A DNA stretch of 64,000 nucleotides, from positions 54,146-118,145 of the forward strand of contig JADJAE010000039.1 in NCBI GenBank assembly GCA_016704445.1, given 5' to 3'. A model generated the notes under the pieces. The model did no database searches. It saw only the letters and a list, made by a program, of their open reading frames with translations, and was not told the origin of the DNA. Positions 25,241 through 35,416 of the stretch are shown here, piece after piece. Every line of letters begins with the position of its first letter. Position 1 is the first letter of the stretch. The translations under genes were made by a program, and so were the position numbers. The DNA is from Deltaproteobacteria bacterium (lineage in GTDB: Bacteria; Myxococcota_A; Polyangia; Polyangiales; Ga0077539).

Positions 25241-28200
25241 CGGCGACCTCGCTCTCGACCCCGCCCTCCTCCACGAACCCGAGGCTCTTGCAGGCGATCG
25301 AGGCCGCGCGCGCGGCGGAGAGCGCGGGCCAGCCCGACAAGGCCATCGAGGGCTGGAAGATGGCGCTGCGCCTCGACGCGCAGGGCACCGACGCCCGGCA
25401 CGCGCTCGCCCGCCTCTACGCGGCCACCGGCCGCTGGAACAACCTCGTGGAGCTGCTGCGCCAGGAGCTGGAGTCCCTCGGCGGCGTGCGGCCCGGCACC
25501 GACCTGACGGCGAACCGCGAGCGCAAGGCGGAGATCCTCCGCGAGATGGTGGGCATCTACCGCGACCGGCTCTCGCTAGAGCCGATGGTGGTGCAGACCT
25601 ACAACGCCCTGCTGTTGCTCGAGCCCGGCGACCTCCCGTCCCTCGTGGCGCTCTCGGAGAGCTACGAGCGCCTCGGCCGGTGGACCGACGTGATCAAGGT
25701 GCTCGACCAGCAGGTGGAGCACACCGAGGATCCCGCCGCGAAGATCACGCTGCTGCGCCGCGTGGCGAAGCTGTGGGTGGAGCGCTTCAACAACGTCAAC
25801 AACGCGACGCGCCCGCTGGAGCAGATCGTCGCGCTCGATCCGACGGACGCCGACGCCCTCGCGCAGCTCAAGGACCTCTACACCCGCCGCCGCGCGTGGC
25901 GTCCGCTCTTCGACGTGTCGCGCCGCGAGGCCGAGCGCCTCACCGGCGACGCGCGCAGGGACGCGCTGGTAGAGCTCGCGAAGCTGGCGGCGGAGAAGCT
26001 CGGCGCCAACGCCGACGCGATCGGCCTCTGGCGCGAGGCGCTCGCGCTCGACGCGAAGACGCCCGGCGCGCTCGACGCGCTCGAGAAGCTCACCGAGCGC
26101 GAGCGTGACTTCGACGGGCTCGCCCAGGTGATCGAGCAGCGCGCTCGGGAGACCGACGACGCGGAGCAGAAGGTCGCGCTGCTGATGAAGCTGGGCGCCG
26201 TGTACGGCGACCGCATCGGGGACGCGGAGCGCTCCATCGACGCGTGGCGACGCGTGCTGCAGGTGCAGCCGAAGCACGCGAAGGCGCTGCGCGTGCTGCG
26301 CGACGTCTACATCCAGGCGGGCCACTGGGACCGGCTGGAGGCCCTCTACGAGGAGGCCGGCGACCTCGAGGGGCTCGCCGAGGTGCTCGGCAGCAGCGCC
26401 GACCGCGCGACCAACCCCCCGGACCGGGTGGCGCTGTCGTTCCGCGCGGCGAAGGTCTACGAGGAGCGGCTGCGGCAGCCCGCGAGGGCGTTTCGCAGCT
26501 ACGAGCGGGTGCTCTCCGTCGACCCGAACAACGTCGCCGCCGCCACCGCGCTGGTGCCGATCTACCTGGAGGACGAGCGCTGGTCGCGGCTCGCCCAGCT
26601 CTACGAGGTGCTCCTCAACGCCGTCCCCGCGGACGACCGCTCGGCCGCGCTCTCGTACCTGCACAAGCTGCGGGAGATCTCCGCCAACCGCCTCGGCGAC
26701 CGCGCGGCGGCCTTCCAGTGGGCCCTGCGCGCCTACCGGCTCGAGCCCACGGACAGCTCGCTCGAGGCCCAGGTCGAGGCGAGCGCCGCCGAGGCAGGCG
26801 CCTGGCGCGAGCTCGTCGACACCTTCGACGCCCGCGCCGCATCGGCCGCCGATCCGCTCGAGATCGCCCGCCTTCGGGACAAGAGCGCCGCCGTCGAGGC
26901 CGACCGCCTCGGCGAGGTCGACGCCGCCATCTCCCGCTACGAGCGCGCGCTGGCGCAGTCGCCCGACGACGCCTCGGTGATGCAGTCGCTCGACGCGCTG
27001 CTCCGGCGCGCCCAGCGCTGGGACGACCTGCGCGGGCTCTTCGACCACCGGATCGCCCGCGTCTCCGACGCCGCCGAGCGGCACGCCCTCATCACCGAGG
27101 TCGCCGAGCTCGAGGAGGCGGTGCTCCAGCAGCCCGACGCCGCGAGCGAGCGCTTCCGCGTGTTGATCGCGGCGGACCCGACGGACGAGACCGCGCTGGC
27201 CGCGCTCTCGCGCCTCGCCGAGTCCGCGGGCCGCTGGGCCGAGCTGGAGTCGACGCTCATCGCGAGGCACGACCTCGCGCAGGGCGCCGCCCGCGCCGAG
27301 CTGGCGCTGGCGCTGGGCTCGGTGCAGCGCAAGCACCTGGGCAAGGTGGAGTCCGCCATCGAGGCGTACCGCGAGGTGCTGGCGCTCTCGGCGCACCACC
27401 AGGGCGCCCTCGACGCGATCGAGTCGCTGCTGGGGGACGAGCGCTGGCGCGTGGTCGCGGCGAGGACCCTGGAGCCGGAGTTCGAGGAGACCGGGGAGTT
27501 CCGCAAGCTCGCGTGGGTGCTGCAGATCCTGTTCGACGTCGAGCAGGACGCCGACCGCCGCCGCGAGCTCGGGCTGCGCCTCGCCCGGGTCTACTCCGAG
27601 CGGCTCGACGACCCGCGCTCGGGCTTCGACCTGCTGCGCTCCATGCTCGACGCGGAGCCCGCCTCCGAGCCCATCGCCAACGCCGTCACCGAGCTCTCCA
27701 TCGAGGGGGGCTGGACCACCGAACTGGCGGGGTTCATGGCGACCCTGGTCGCCCGAGAGGGCGTCGACCCCGCGGTGCGCGTCGGCCTGGCCCGGCGCAC
27801 CGCCGCCCTCCACGAGGACCGCAACGGCGACCCCGCGGCGGCCGAGCCCTTCCACCGCGTGGTGATCGAGGGCGGCGCCCCGGAGCCCGCGGCCTTCGAG
27901 TCCCTGGAGCGCCTCTACCGCCAGAGCGGGCGCTGGCCCGACCTGCACACCCTCTACGGCACCTGGGTCGAGCGCCTCACCGACGACGGCGCGCGCGTGG
28001 CCCTCTTCATCGAGGAGGGGCGACTCCTCGAGGACGTGCTCGATCAGCCCGAGGACGCGGTGGGCGCGCTCGAACGCGCCGTGGCGCTCGATCCCGCCAA
28101 CGCGGAGGTCTCCTCCGCCCTCGACCGGCTCTACGAGCGCCTCGGGCGCTGGGAGTCGCTGGTCACGCTGCTCTCCCGCTCCATCGAGCAGGGTCGCGGC

Positions 28201-31200
28201 GCCGACGAGACGACCGAGCTCCGGCTCCGCCGCGCGGAGACGCTCGAGCTCAAGCTCGCCCGGGTGGACGCCGCCTTCGTCGACTACGAGACCGTGGTCG
28301 AGTCCGACGCCACCAACGCCCGCGCGCGCCGCGGGCTCGAGCGGCTCATCGAGGCGCCCGCGCTGCGTCAGCGCGCCGCGCAGGTGCTGGAGACCCTCTA
28401 CGACCGCGATGGTGATCCCAGCGCCGAGGGCCTCGTGCGGATGCTCCAGATCCGCCTCGAGGCGACGGAGCCCGGGGCCCCTCGGGCGGCGCTGCACCAG
28501 CGCATCGCGGAGCTGCGCGAGATCGTGCTGCACGACCCCGTCGGGGCGCTCGACGCGATCGCCACGGCGACGCTCGAAGACCCGACCCAGGCGACGTTCC
28601 GCGAGGAGCTCCTGCGGCTCTCGGCGGTGGCGCTGCAGGACGCCCGCGCCGCAGAGACCCTCGAGGAGGTGCTCGAAGACCCGCGCGCGAGCACCGTGCG
28701 GGTGCCGGTGCTGCGCGACCTCGCGGCCATCTACGACGAGCGCCTCATCGACCCGGTGAAGGCCGAGCGCACGTTCCGTCGGCTGCTCACCGAGGCGGAG
28801 GGCGACCGCGACACCACGCTGGCCGCCGCCGTGGCGCTCGAGCGCCTCTACCGCGCGCTCCAGAACCCGCGCGGCCTCGTCGACGCGCTGCGGCTGCGGG
28901 CGCGGCACGAGACCGACCCGGCGCTGCAGACCTCCCTCCTGTCCCAGGCCGCGGAGATCCTCGAAGACGAGGTCGGCGACCTCGCGGGGGCGATCGAAGC
29001 GCAGCGGGGTCGCCTCGACCTCGACGCGGGCGACCTCGACGCGCTGCGGGCGCTGGCCCGGCTCTACGAGCGCAGCAGCCAGTGGGAGGAGCTGGTCACC
29101 ACGCTGCGCCGTCAGGCCGCGCTGGTGGGCGACGGCGACGCGCAGAAGCAGCTGCTGGTGCGCGCGGCCTCGGTGCTCGAGGAGAAGCTCGCGGCGGTGC
29201 CCGAGGCGATCGCCCTCTACGAGGAGGTGCTCGCGAGCTTCGGGCCCGACCGGGCCATCCACGCGGCGCTCGCGCGTCTGCTGGAGGTGTCCGACCAGTG
29301 GTCGGGCCTGCTCGCGGTGGTCGAGCGTGACCTCGCGGTCGCCGAAGACCCCGCCGACCGGCTCGCGCTCATCGTGCGCGCGGCGGACCTGCGCTACCGC
29401 AAGACCGACGAGCCCCTGATGGCGGTGCTCGGCTACCAGGAGGCGCTCTCGCTCGACCCGACCACCCCCGCGGCGCGGCTCGCGCTCACGGAGATGCTGC
29501 GGTCGAGCTCGCCGGACGTGCCCATCGCGGCGGCGAGGGCGCTCGAGCCCGTGCTGCGAGCGGACGGCGACTGGGCGAAGCTGGTGGACGTGCTCGACCG
29601 CATCGCGGCCGAGAGCGACGACCGGGACGAGCGGCTGCAGGCGCTTTCGAGCGCCGCGGAGGTCGCGGAGGTGGGGCTCTCGGACTCCGGGCGCGCCTTC
29701 GAGCGGGCCTCGCGGGCGCTCTCCCTCGCGGCGGAGGACGCCGACGCGGGGCAGCGCGTGGCGCACGTGGAGTCGCTCGCGCGCGCGGCGGGGCGGCACA
29801 AGGATCTGATCGCGGTGTTCCGCGAGGTGGCGCCGAAGCTGCTGGACGCCGAGCTGCAGCGCGACGTGCTGATGCGCATCGCGGACACGGCGCTCACCAA
29901 CCTCAACGACACGGCGACGGCGCGGGAGCACTTCGAGAAGGCGCTGGAGAACCAGGCCGACTTCGCCCCGGCGCTCGACGCCCTCGAGTCGCTGCACGAG
30001 TCGACGCAGCAGTGGGACGAGCTGCTCTCGGTGCTCCGCCGCAAGGTGGAGCTCGCGGACTCCGACGCGGCGCGGCGGGCGCTGCTGCACAAGGTCGCGC
30101 GCATCCAGGAGGAGCGTCGCGACGACCGGGCTGGCGCGGTGGAGGCCTACGAGGCGATCCTCGGGTCGGGCTTCGACGCGGAGAGCGCGACGGCGCTCGA
30201 GCGGCTCTACGCGCGGGCCGGGCGCTGGGACGACCTCGCGAACCTGCTGGAGTCGCAGCTCACGCGCGACGGGGCGGACACGGCGGCGCTGCACCACCGC
30301 CTCGGCCGCGTGGCGATGGACCACCTCGACGACACCGAGCGGGCCTTCGAGCACTTCCGCGCGGTGCTCGACCAGACGGGCGACCACGAGGCCACCGTGG
30401 CCGCGCTGGAGGAGCTCGCGCAGCGGCCGGAGCTGGCCGCGCGCGTCGCGACGATGCTCGAGCCCATCTACCGCTCGCGCATGGACATGCCGAAGCTCAT
30501 CGGCGCGCTGGAGTCCCGCATCGCGGCGGAGGACGACCCGCGCGGGCGCATCGAGCTGCTCTCGCGCCTTGCGACGCTCTACGAGGAGAACATCGGCGAC
30601 CTCGGGCGCGCTCTCGACACCCAGGCCCGCATCTTCCGCGAAGACCCGGCCGACCGCGCGACCTGGGAGACCCTCGACCGGCTGTCGCGCGCGACGGACG
30701 CGCATCCGAAGCTCGCCGAGGTGTACGCCTCGGCGCTCGACGGCATCGCCGTCGACGACGACAGCTCCGCCGACCTCTCCTTCGCGGCGGCGCGCCTCTT
30801 CGACGAGCGCGTCCAGGACACGGCCCGCGCGCGGAAGTTCTACCGCCGCACGCTCGCCTTCGACGGGGGGCGGCGCGAGGTGTTCGACGCCCTGGAGGCG
30901 CTGCTCGCCCGTGAGAGCGCGCACGCCGAGCTGCTCGAGCTCTACCGCGACGCGGCGGAGCGCGCGGTCGACCCGATCGAGCGCAAGGCCTTCTTGCACA
31001 AGATCGCCGCCATCGACGAGGGGCCGCTGGGCAACCTCGAGCGCGCCATCGCGGACTACCGCGCGGTGCTCGACGTCGACCCGATGGACGAGGCCGCCAT
31101 CCAGCGCCTCGACGCGCTGCTGGTGAAGACCCAGGCGTGGCGTGACCTCGCGGACCTCCTCGAGCGCCGCATCGCGGACGCCGTCGACGTCGAGGAGCGC

Positions 31201-31626
31201 TCGGCGCTTCGCTTCCGCCTCGGCCGCCTCCGCGCCGACCAGCTCGGCGATCCCACCGGCGCGGTCGACGCGTTCCGCGAGATCCTCGAGGACCGCCGTG
31301 ACCACCGCGTGGCCATCCAGTCGCTGGAGCAGCTCGCCGAGTCCCGGCCCGAGCTGCGGCTCACCGTCGTCGAGATCCTGGAGCCCGTGTACCGCGAGCT
31401 CGACGACTGGGCCCGCCTCGCCGGCGTGCTCGAGACCCGCCTGGAGGCGACGCAAGACGCCGCCGGGCGCGCCGAGCTCTACAAGGAGATCGGTCGCATC
31501 CGGGAGACCCGGGCGCGCGATCCGAAGCTCGCCTTCGAGGCCTTCAGCGCGGCCTTCGGCGTTGACCCCGGAGACGGGGAGGCGCGCGAGTCCGTCGAGC
31601 GGCTGGCCGGCGAGCACAAACTCTGA
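25240..31626 (+). CDS. Giant tetratricopeptide-repeat protein, middle part
   Basis: About 2,130 residues of near-continuous repeats of roughly 34-38 residues: (G/R)-R-W-(D/A/E)-D/E-L-x3-L/Y-E-x3 ... A-x2-Y-E-R-V-L-x-L-D-P. No enzyme domain, signal peptide or membrane segment is visible. It begins in frame with the N-terminal segment after one inferred missing base. It ends at TGA 31624-31626, where the repeat register demands Trp (EHKL-stop-NELVRSYEAAL), and the identical frame continues into the next segment. Such a protein could form a very long alpha-solenoid. The strong GC bias also leaves a long antisense frame, which is not a gene. Confidence 0.8.
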   Translation, partial: AATSLSTPPSSTNPRLLQAIEAARAAESAGQPDKAIEGWKMALRLDAQGTDARHALARLYAATGRWNNLVELLRQELESLGGVRPGTDLTANRERKAEILREMVGIYRDRLSLEPMVVQTYNALLLLEPGDLPSLVALSESYERLGRWTDVIKVLDQQVEHTEDPAAKITLLRRVAKLWVERFNNVNNATRPLEQIVALDPTDADALAQLKDLYTRRRAWRPLFDVSRREAERLTGDARRDALVELAKLAAEKLGANADAIGLWREALALDAKTPGALDALEKLTERERDFDGLAQVIEQRARETDDAEQKVALLMKLGAVYGDRIGDAERSIDAWRRVLQVQPKHAKALRVLRDVYIQAGHWDRLEALYEEAGDLEGLAEVLGSSADRATNPPDRVALSFRAAKVYEERLRQPARAFRSYERVLSVDPNNVAAATALVPIYLEDERWSRLAQLYEVLLNAVPADDRSAALSYLHKLREISANRLGDRAAAFQWALRAYRLEPTDSSLEAQVEASAAEAGAWRELVDTFDARAASAADPLEIARLRDKSAAVEADRLGEVDAAISRYERALAQSPDDASVMQSLDALLRRAQRWDDLRGLFDHRIARVSDAAERHALITEVAELEEAVLQQPDAASERFRVLIAADPTDETALAALSRLAESAGRWAELESTLIARHDLAQGAARAELALALGSVQRKHLGKVESAIEAYREVLALSAHHQGALDAIESLLGDERWRVVAARTLEPEFEETGEFRKLAWVLQILFDVEQDADRRRELGLRLARVYSERLDDPRSGFDLLRSMLDAEPASEPIANAVTELSIEGGWTTELAGFMATLVAREGVDPAVRVGLARRTAALHEDRNGDPAAAEPFHRVVIEGGAPEPAAFESLERLYRQSGRWPDLHTLYGTWVERLTDDGARVALFIEEGRLLEDVLDQPEDAVGALERAVALDPANAEVSSALDRLYERLGRWESLVTLLSRSIEQGRGADETTELRLRRAETLELKLARVDAAFVDYETVVESDATNARARRGLERLIEAPALRQRAAQVLETLYDRDGDPSAEGLVRMLQIRLEATEPGAPRAALHQRIAELREIVLHDPVGALDAIATATLEDPTQATFREELLRLSAVALQDARAAETLEEVLEDPRASTVRVPVLRDLAAIYDERLIDPVKAERTFRRLLTEAEGDRDTTLAAAVALERLYRALQNPRGLVDALRLRARHETDPALQTSLLSQAAEILEDEVGDLAGAIEAQRGRLDLDAGDLDALRALARLYERSSQWEELVTTLRRQAALVGDGDAQKQLLVRAASVLEEKLAAVPEAIALYEEVLASFGPDRAIHAALARLLEVSDQWSGLLAVVERDLAVAEDPADRLALIVRAADLRYRKTDEPLMAVLGYQEALSLDPTTPAARLALTEMLRSSSPDVPIAAARALEPVLRADGDWAKLVDVLDRIAAESDDRDERLQALSSAAEVAEVGLSDSGRAFERASRALSLAAEDADAGQRVAHVESLARAAGRHKDLIAVFREVAPKLLDAELQRDVLMRIADTALTNLNDTATAREHFEKALENQADFAPALDALESLHESTQQWDELLSVLRRKVELADSDAARRALLHKVARIQEERRDDRAGAVEAYEAILGSGFDAESATALERLYARAGRWDDLANLLESQLTRDGADTAALHHRLGRVAMDHLDDTERAFEHFRAVLDQTGDHEATVAALEELAQRPELAARVATMLEPIYRSRMDMPKLIGALESRIAAEDDPRGRIELLSRLATLYEENIGDLGRALDTQARIFREDPADRATWETLDRLSRATDAHPKLAEVYASALDGIAVDDDSSADLSFAAARLFDERVQDTARARKFYRRTLAFDGGRREVFDALEALLARESAHAELLELYRDAAERAVDPIERKAFLHKIAAIDEGPLGNLERAIADYRAVLDVDPMDEAAIQRLDALLVKTQAWRDLADLLERRIADAVDVEERSALRFRLGRLRADQLGDPTGAVDAFREILEDRRDHRVAIQSLEQLAESRPELRLTVVEILEPVYRELDDWARLAGVLETRLEATQDAAGRAELYKEIGRIRETRARDPKLAFEAFSAAFGVDPGDGEARESVERLAGEHKL

Positions 31627-34600
31627 AACGAGCTCGTCCGCAGCTACGAGGCCGCCCTCGCGAGCAGCGATGACGTGGTGCTGAAGAGCGACCTGCTGCG
31701 CGCCATCGCGGCGACGCACGACCAGCGACGGGGCGACCCCCGCGCGGCGATCTCCGCGTACGAGCGGCTCTTCTCCGTCGACGAGACGCAGCTCGACGTG
31801 CTCGACCAGCTCGAGGGCCTGCACGTGCTGCTCTCGGACTGGGAAGGTCACGTCGACGTGCTGGAGCGCAAGGTCGCGCGGTCGCTCGACGACGACCACC
31901 GGCGCTTCCTGCTGCACACCGTGGGCGAGTCGCAGCGCGACATGCTCAACAACCCCACCGCGGCGATCCACGCCTTCCGCCGCGCGCTGGAGCTCGACCC
32001 GACGGACCTCGTCGCCCTCGAGGCCCTCGACGGGCTGCTCTCGCAGCGCGGCGACCACCGCGGCCTGGCCGAGGTGCTCCAGCAGCGCCTCGATGTGGAG
32101 TCCGACCCGGCGGCGCGCACGGACACCGCGCTGCGCCTCGGGCGCCTCTGGGAGCGCTCGCTCGAAGACCCGCACCACGCGATCGACGCGTACCGCCGTG
32201 CGCTCGACGAGAGCCCCTCGCAGGCCGAGGCGATCCGCGCCCTGGAGCGCCTCTTCGCGGCGCAGTCGATGTTCCCCGAGCTGCTCGAGAACCTCCGGAT
32301 GCAGGTCGCCCTCGCGGCCTCCCCGGCGGACCGGTCGGCGCTGCTGCTGCGCATCGGCGCGCTCCAGCAGAAGGAGCTCAGCGACAGCGACGCGGCGCTC
32401 GACAGCTACCGCGAGGTGCTGGCCGCCGAGCCGACGAACGCCCAGGCCCTCACGGCGGTGCGGGAGATCTCCCAGGACGTCGACCAGCGGGTGGCCGCGG
32501 TCGAGGTGCTGGAGCCGCTCTACCGCGGCGCCGGGCGCTGGGACGACCTGGTGCAGGTGCTCGAGCACCGCATCGAGTGCATCGACGACCCCGCGCAGCG
32601 GGCGTCGGAGCGGCGGCGCATCGCGGCGGTCCACGAGGACGGCCGCAAGGACCCCGCGGCGGCCTTCGAGAGCTACCTGCTCGCCTTCAGCGAGGACGCC
32701 GGCGAGCCCTCGACCCTCGCGGAGCTGGAGCGCCTCGCGGCCTCCCTGGGCCGCTGGACCGACCTGGTCTCCGCCCTCGAGCGCGCCGTGCGCGACGGCT
32801 CCGATCCCTCCGCGGGGCGCGACCTCTCGGTGCGCGCGGCGCGCATCAGCGTCGAGCGCATCGAGGACGACACCCGCGCGGCGCACAACTACCGCCAGGC
32901 CCTCGAGCTCGGCGGCGACGACGACACGGTGCTCGAGGCCCTCGACCAGATCTACTCGCGCAGCGCGCAGTGGAACGAGCTCGGCGACATCCTCGAGCGC
33001 CGCGTGCTGCTGAGCTCGCCGGACCGCCTCGACGCCCTCGAGGTGCGGCTGGCCGAGCTGCGGATGACCCGCTTCGCCGACGCTCGCGGCGCCGTCTCTG
33101 CGCTGCAGAACGTGGTGGAGCGCGAGCCCGCGCACGCCCGCGCCATCGAGCTGCTGGAGAAGCTCCTCGATGACCCGACGGTGCGCGACGACGCGATGGA
33201 GGTGCTCGAGCAGACCTTCCGCCGCAGCGACAACGCCACCAGGCAGGCCTGGCTGCTGGGCCTGAAGGTCGACGCCGCGACCTCCGATGCGGACCGCGTG
33301 CAGATCCTCGGCGACCTCGCGCGGCTCCGGGAGGAGCGCATGTCCGATCTCTCCGGCGCGCTCGACGCGGTCACCCGCGCCTTCGCCCTCGACCCCCGCG
33401 ACGAGGGGCTGCTCGGCGAGCTCGAGCGCCTCGCCCCGGCCGCGAACGCGTGGCCCTCGCTTCGCGGGGTCATCGAGTCCGCGGTGCGCCCGGAGACGGG
33501 GCTCGTGTCCGACGAGGCAGTGCGGCTCAACCTGCGCGGCGCCAAGTGGTACGCCGATCACATCGGCGACGCGGCGGCCGCGGAGGCGAGGGTGCGCGCG
33601 GCGCTCGAGGCCGACCCGGAGAGCGTCGAGGCGCTCACCATGCTCGAAGGCCTGCAGCGCCAGCCGGGGCGCGAGGCCGACCTGGTGGCGACGCTGCGGC
33701 GCCGCGCCGAGGTGGAGTTCGACGGCGACGCCCGCAAGGCGATGCTGCGCGAGGCGGCGACGCTGGCCGAGGGCCCCCTGGGCAACGTCGACCTGGCGGC
33801 GGAGATCTCCGCGGCGACGCTGGAGGTCGACGACGCCGACCCGACCTCGATCGACGACCTGGCCCGCCTGCGCCGGATGCAGCAGCGCTGGGAAGACCTG
33901 GCCGATCTGCTCGGTCGGCGCGCCCGGCTGGCGGACGATCCCGCCGAGGCGCTGCGGCTGCGGCGCGAGGTCGCGGGCCTCTACGCCGGTCCGCTGGCCG
34001 ACGAGACCCGGGCCGTGACGGCCTGGCGCGAGGTGCTCGACTTCGACCCCTCGGACCTCGACGCCCGCGTCGCCCTGGAGTCGCTCTTCGAGCGCTCCGG
34101 CAAGTGGCGCGACCTGGAGGACGCCCTGCGCGGGCGCCTCGACGTGGCCGTCTCCGTCGAGGAGCGCGTCACGACCCGGCTGCGCCTCGCCGACGTGGCC
34201 GAGCAGCAGCTGCACAGCGCCGAGTCCGCGGTGGAGTACCTCCGCGAGATCCTCGACGAGGTGCCCGAGCACCCCGCGGCGGGCGCCGCCCTCGAGCGCC
34301 TCTACGCCTCGCTCAACCGCTGGAGCGACCTCTCCGACCTGCTCGAGCGCCGGCTCGACCACGCGGTGTCCATGGGCGACTCCGCCACCGAGCTCACCAC
34401 CCTGGTGCGCATCGGCGAGCTGCACGAGCAGCGGCTCAACGACGTCGGCCGCGCGATCGAGCTCTACGAGCGCGTGCTCGACCGTCAGCCCGAGCACTCC
34501 GGCGCCCTCGCCGCGGTGGCCCGCCTCGCGGAGGCCTCCGGGGACTACGAGAAGGCGACCTCGATGCTCCAGCGCGCGGTGGCCGTGGCGCCTCCGGGCG

Positions 34601-35409
34601 CTGAGTCCGCGGCGATGGCGCTGCGCCTCGCGACGCTCCAGGCCGATCGGCTCAACGACCCGTCCGCGTCGGAGCAGAGCCTCCGCCGGGCCCTGGAGCT
34701 CGACCCGAGCTCGACCGAGTCGCTGCGTCGGCTTCGGGCGCTCGCGGAGTCGCGGCGCGACCACACGCTCCTCGCCGAGGTGATGGAGAAGGAGCTCGCC
34801 CTCACCAGCGACGTCGCCGCGCAGGTCACCCTGCTGCGCAGCCTCGCGACGCTTTCGCGCGACCAGCTCGGCGACCCGGCCCGCGCGATGGCCTACCTGG
34901 AGCGCGCGAGCGCGCTCAACCCCAGCGACCGCGAGGTGCTGCTCCCCCTCGTCGACCTGCTCTCGGCCAACGGGCGCGAGGCCGACGCGGTGCCGATCCT
35001 GGAGAAGATCATCGCGAGCTTCGCGGGCCGCCGCACCAAGGAGCTGGCCCAGTGGCAGCACCGGCTCGGCCAGGCGCAGCAGCGCATGGGCAACAAGCTC
35101 GAGGCCCTCGCGCTCTACGACGCGGCGTTCAAGATCGACCTCACCAGCGTGCCGATCCTGCGCGACCTCGGTCTCCTCTGCCTGGAGACCGGCGACCTCG
35201 ACCGCGCGCAGAAGACCTTCCGCGCGCTGCTCCTCCAGCGGCTCGACCCCAACGTCGGGCTGACCAAGGCGGACGTCTACGCCTACCTGGGCGAGACCCT
35301 CTCGCTCCAGGGCGACAAGCCCAAGGCCATCGGGATGCTCGAGCGGGCGCTGGAGAGCGACCGCCAGCACCCGCGGGCGACCACGCTCCTCGCGCAGCTT
35401 CGCGCCTGA
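31627..35409 (+). CDS. Giant tetratricopeptide-repeat protein, C-terminal part
   Basis: Continues the same frame after the TGA at 31624. Read alone, the first start is GTG 31675 (1,244 residues). Repeats continue to the end (YEAALASSDDVVLKSDLLRA, GRWDDLVQVLEHRIECIDD, HRLGQAQQRMGNKLEALALY). The last three are more canonical TPRs (ILRDLGLLCLETGDLDRAQK, VYAYLGETLSLQGDKPKAIG). No C-terminal anchor. The next gene starts 8 bp after the stop. One G-to-A change (TGG to TGA) explains the separation from the middle part; it could be a real nonsense mutation, readthrough or a base-call error. Confidence 0.8.
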   Translation, partial: NELVRSYEAALASSDDVVLKSDLLRAIAATHDQRRGDPRAAISAYERLFSVDETQLDVLDQLEGLHVLLSDWEGHVDVLERKVARSLDDDHRRFLLHTVGESQRDMLNNPTAAIHAFRRALELDPTDLVALEALDGLLSQRGDHRGLAEVLQQRLDVESDPAARTDTALRLGRLWERSLEDPHHAIDAYRRALDESPSQAEAIRALERLFAAQSMFPELLENLRMQVALAASPADRSALLLRIGALQQKELSDSDAALDSYREVLAAEPTNAQALTAVREISQDVDQRVAAVEVLEPLYRGAGRWDDLVQVLEHRIECIDDPAQRASERRRIAAVHEDGRKDPAAAFESYLLAFSEDAGEPSTLAELERLAASLGRWTDLVSALERAVRDGSDPSAGRDLSVRAARISVERIEDDTRAAHNYRQALELGGDDDTVLEALDQIYSRSAQWNELGDILERRVLLSSPDRLDALEVRLAELRMTRFADARGAVSALQNVVEREPAHARAIELLEKLLDDPTVRDDAMEVLEQTFRRSDNATRQAWLLGLKVDAATSDADRVQILGDLARLREERMSDLSGALDAVTRAFALDPRDEGLLGELERLAPAANAWPSLRGVIESAVRPETGLVSDEAVRLNLRGAKWYADHIGDAAAAEARVRAALEADPESVEALTMLEGLQRQPGREADLVATLRRRAEVEFDGDARKAMLREAATLAEGPLGNVDLAAEISAATLEVDDADPTSIDDLARLRRMQQRWEDLADLLGRRARLADDPAEALRLRREVAGLYAGPLADETRAVTAWREVLDFDPSDLDARVALESLFERSGKWRDLEDALRGRLDVAVSVEERVTTRLRLADVAEQQLHSAESAVEYLREILDEVPEHPAAGAALERLYASLNRWSDLSDLLERRLDHAVSMGDSATELTTLVRIGELHEQRLNDVGRAIELYERVLDRQPEHSGALAAVARLAEASGDYEKATSMLQRAVAVAPPGAESAAMALRLATLQADRLNDPSASEQSLRRALELDPSSTESLRRLRALAESRRDHTLLAEVMEKELALTSDVAAQVTLLRSLATLSRDQLGDPARAMAYLERASALNPSDREVLLPLVDLLSANGREADAVPILEKIIASFAGRRTKELAQWQHRLGQAQQRMGNKLEALALYDAAFKIDLTSVPILRDLGLLCLETGDLDRAQKTFRALLLQRLDPNVGLTKADVYAYLGETLSLQGDKPKAIGMLERALESDRQHPRATTLLAQLRA

Positions 35410-35416
35410 TCCTCCG

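Noticed and set aside
25576..35370. A 3,264-codon open frame on the minus strand opposite the TPR gene
   Set aside because: Its composition (Arg/Val/His/Gln-rich, no domain) is the mirror of strongly GC-biased TPR codons; the plus-strand repeats are unmistakably coding.
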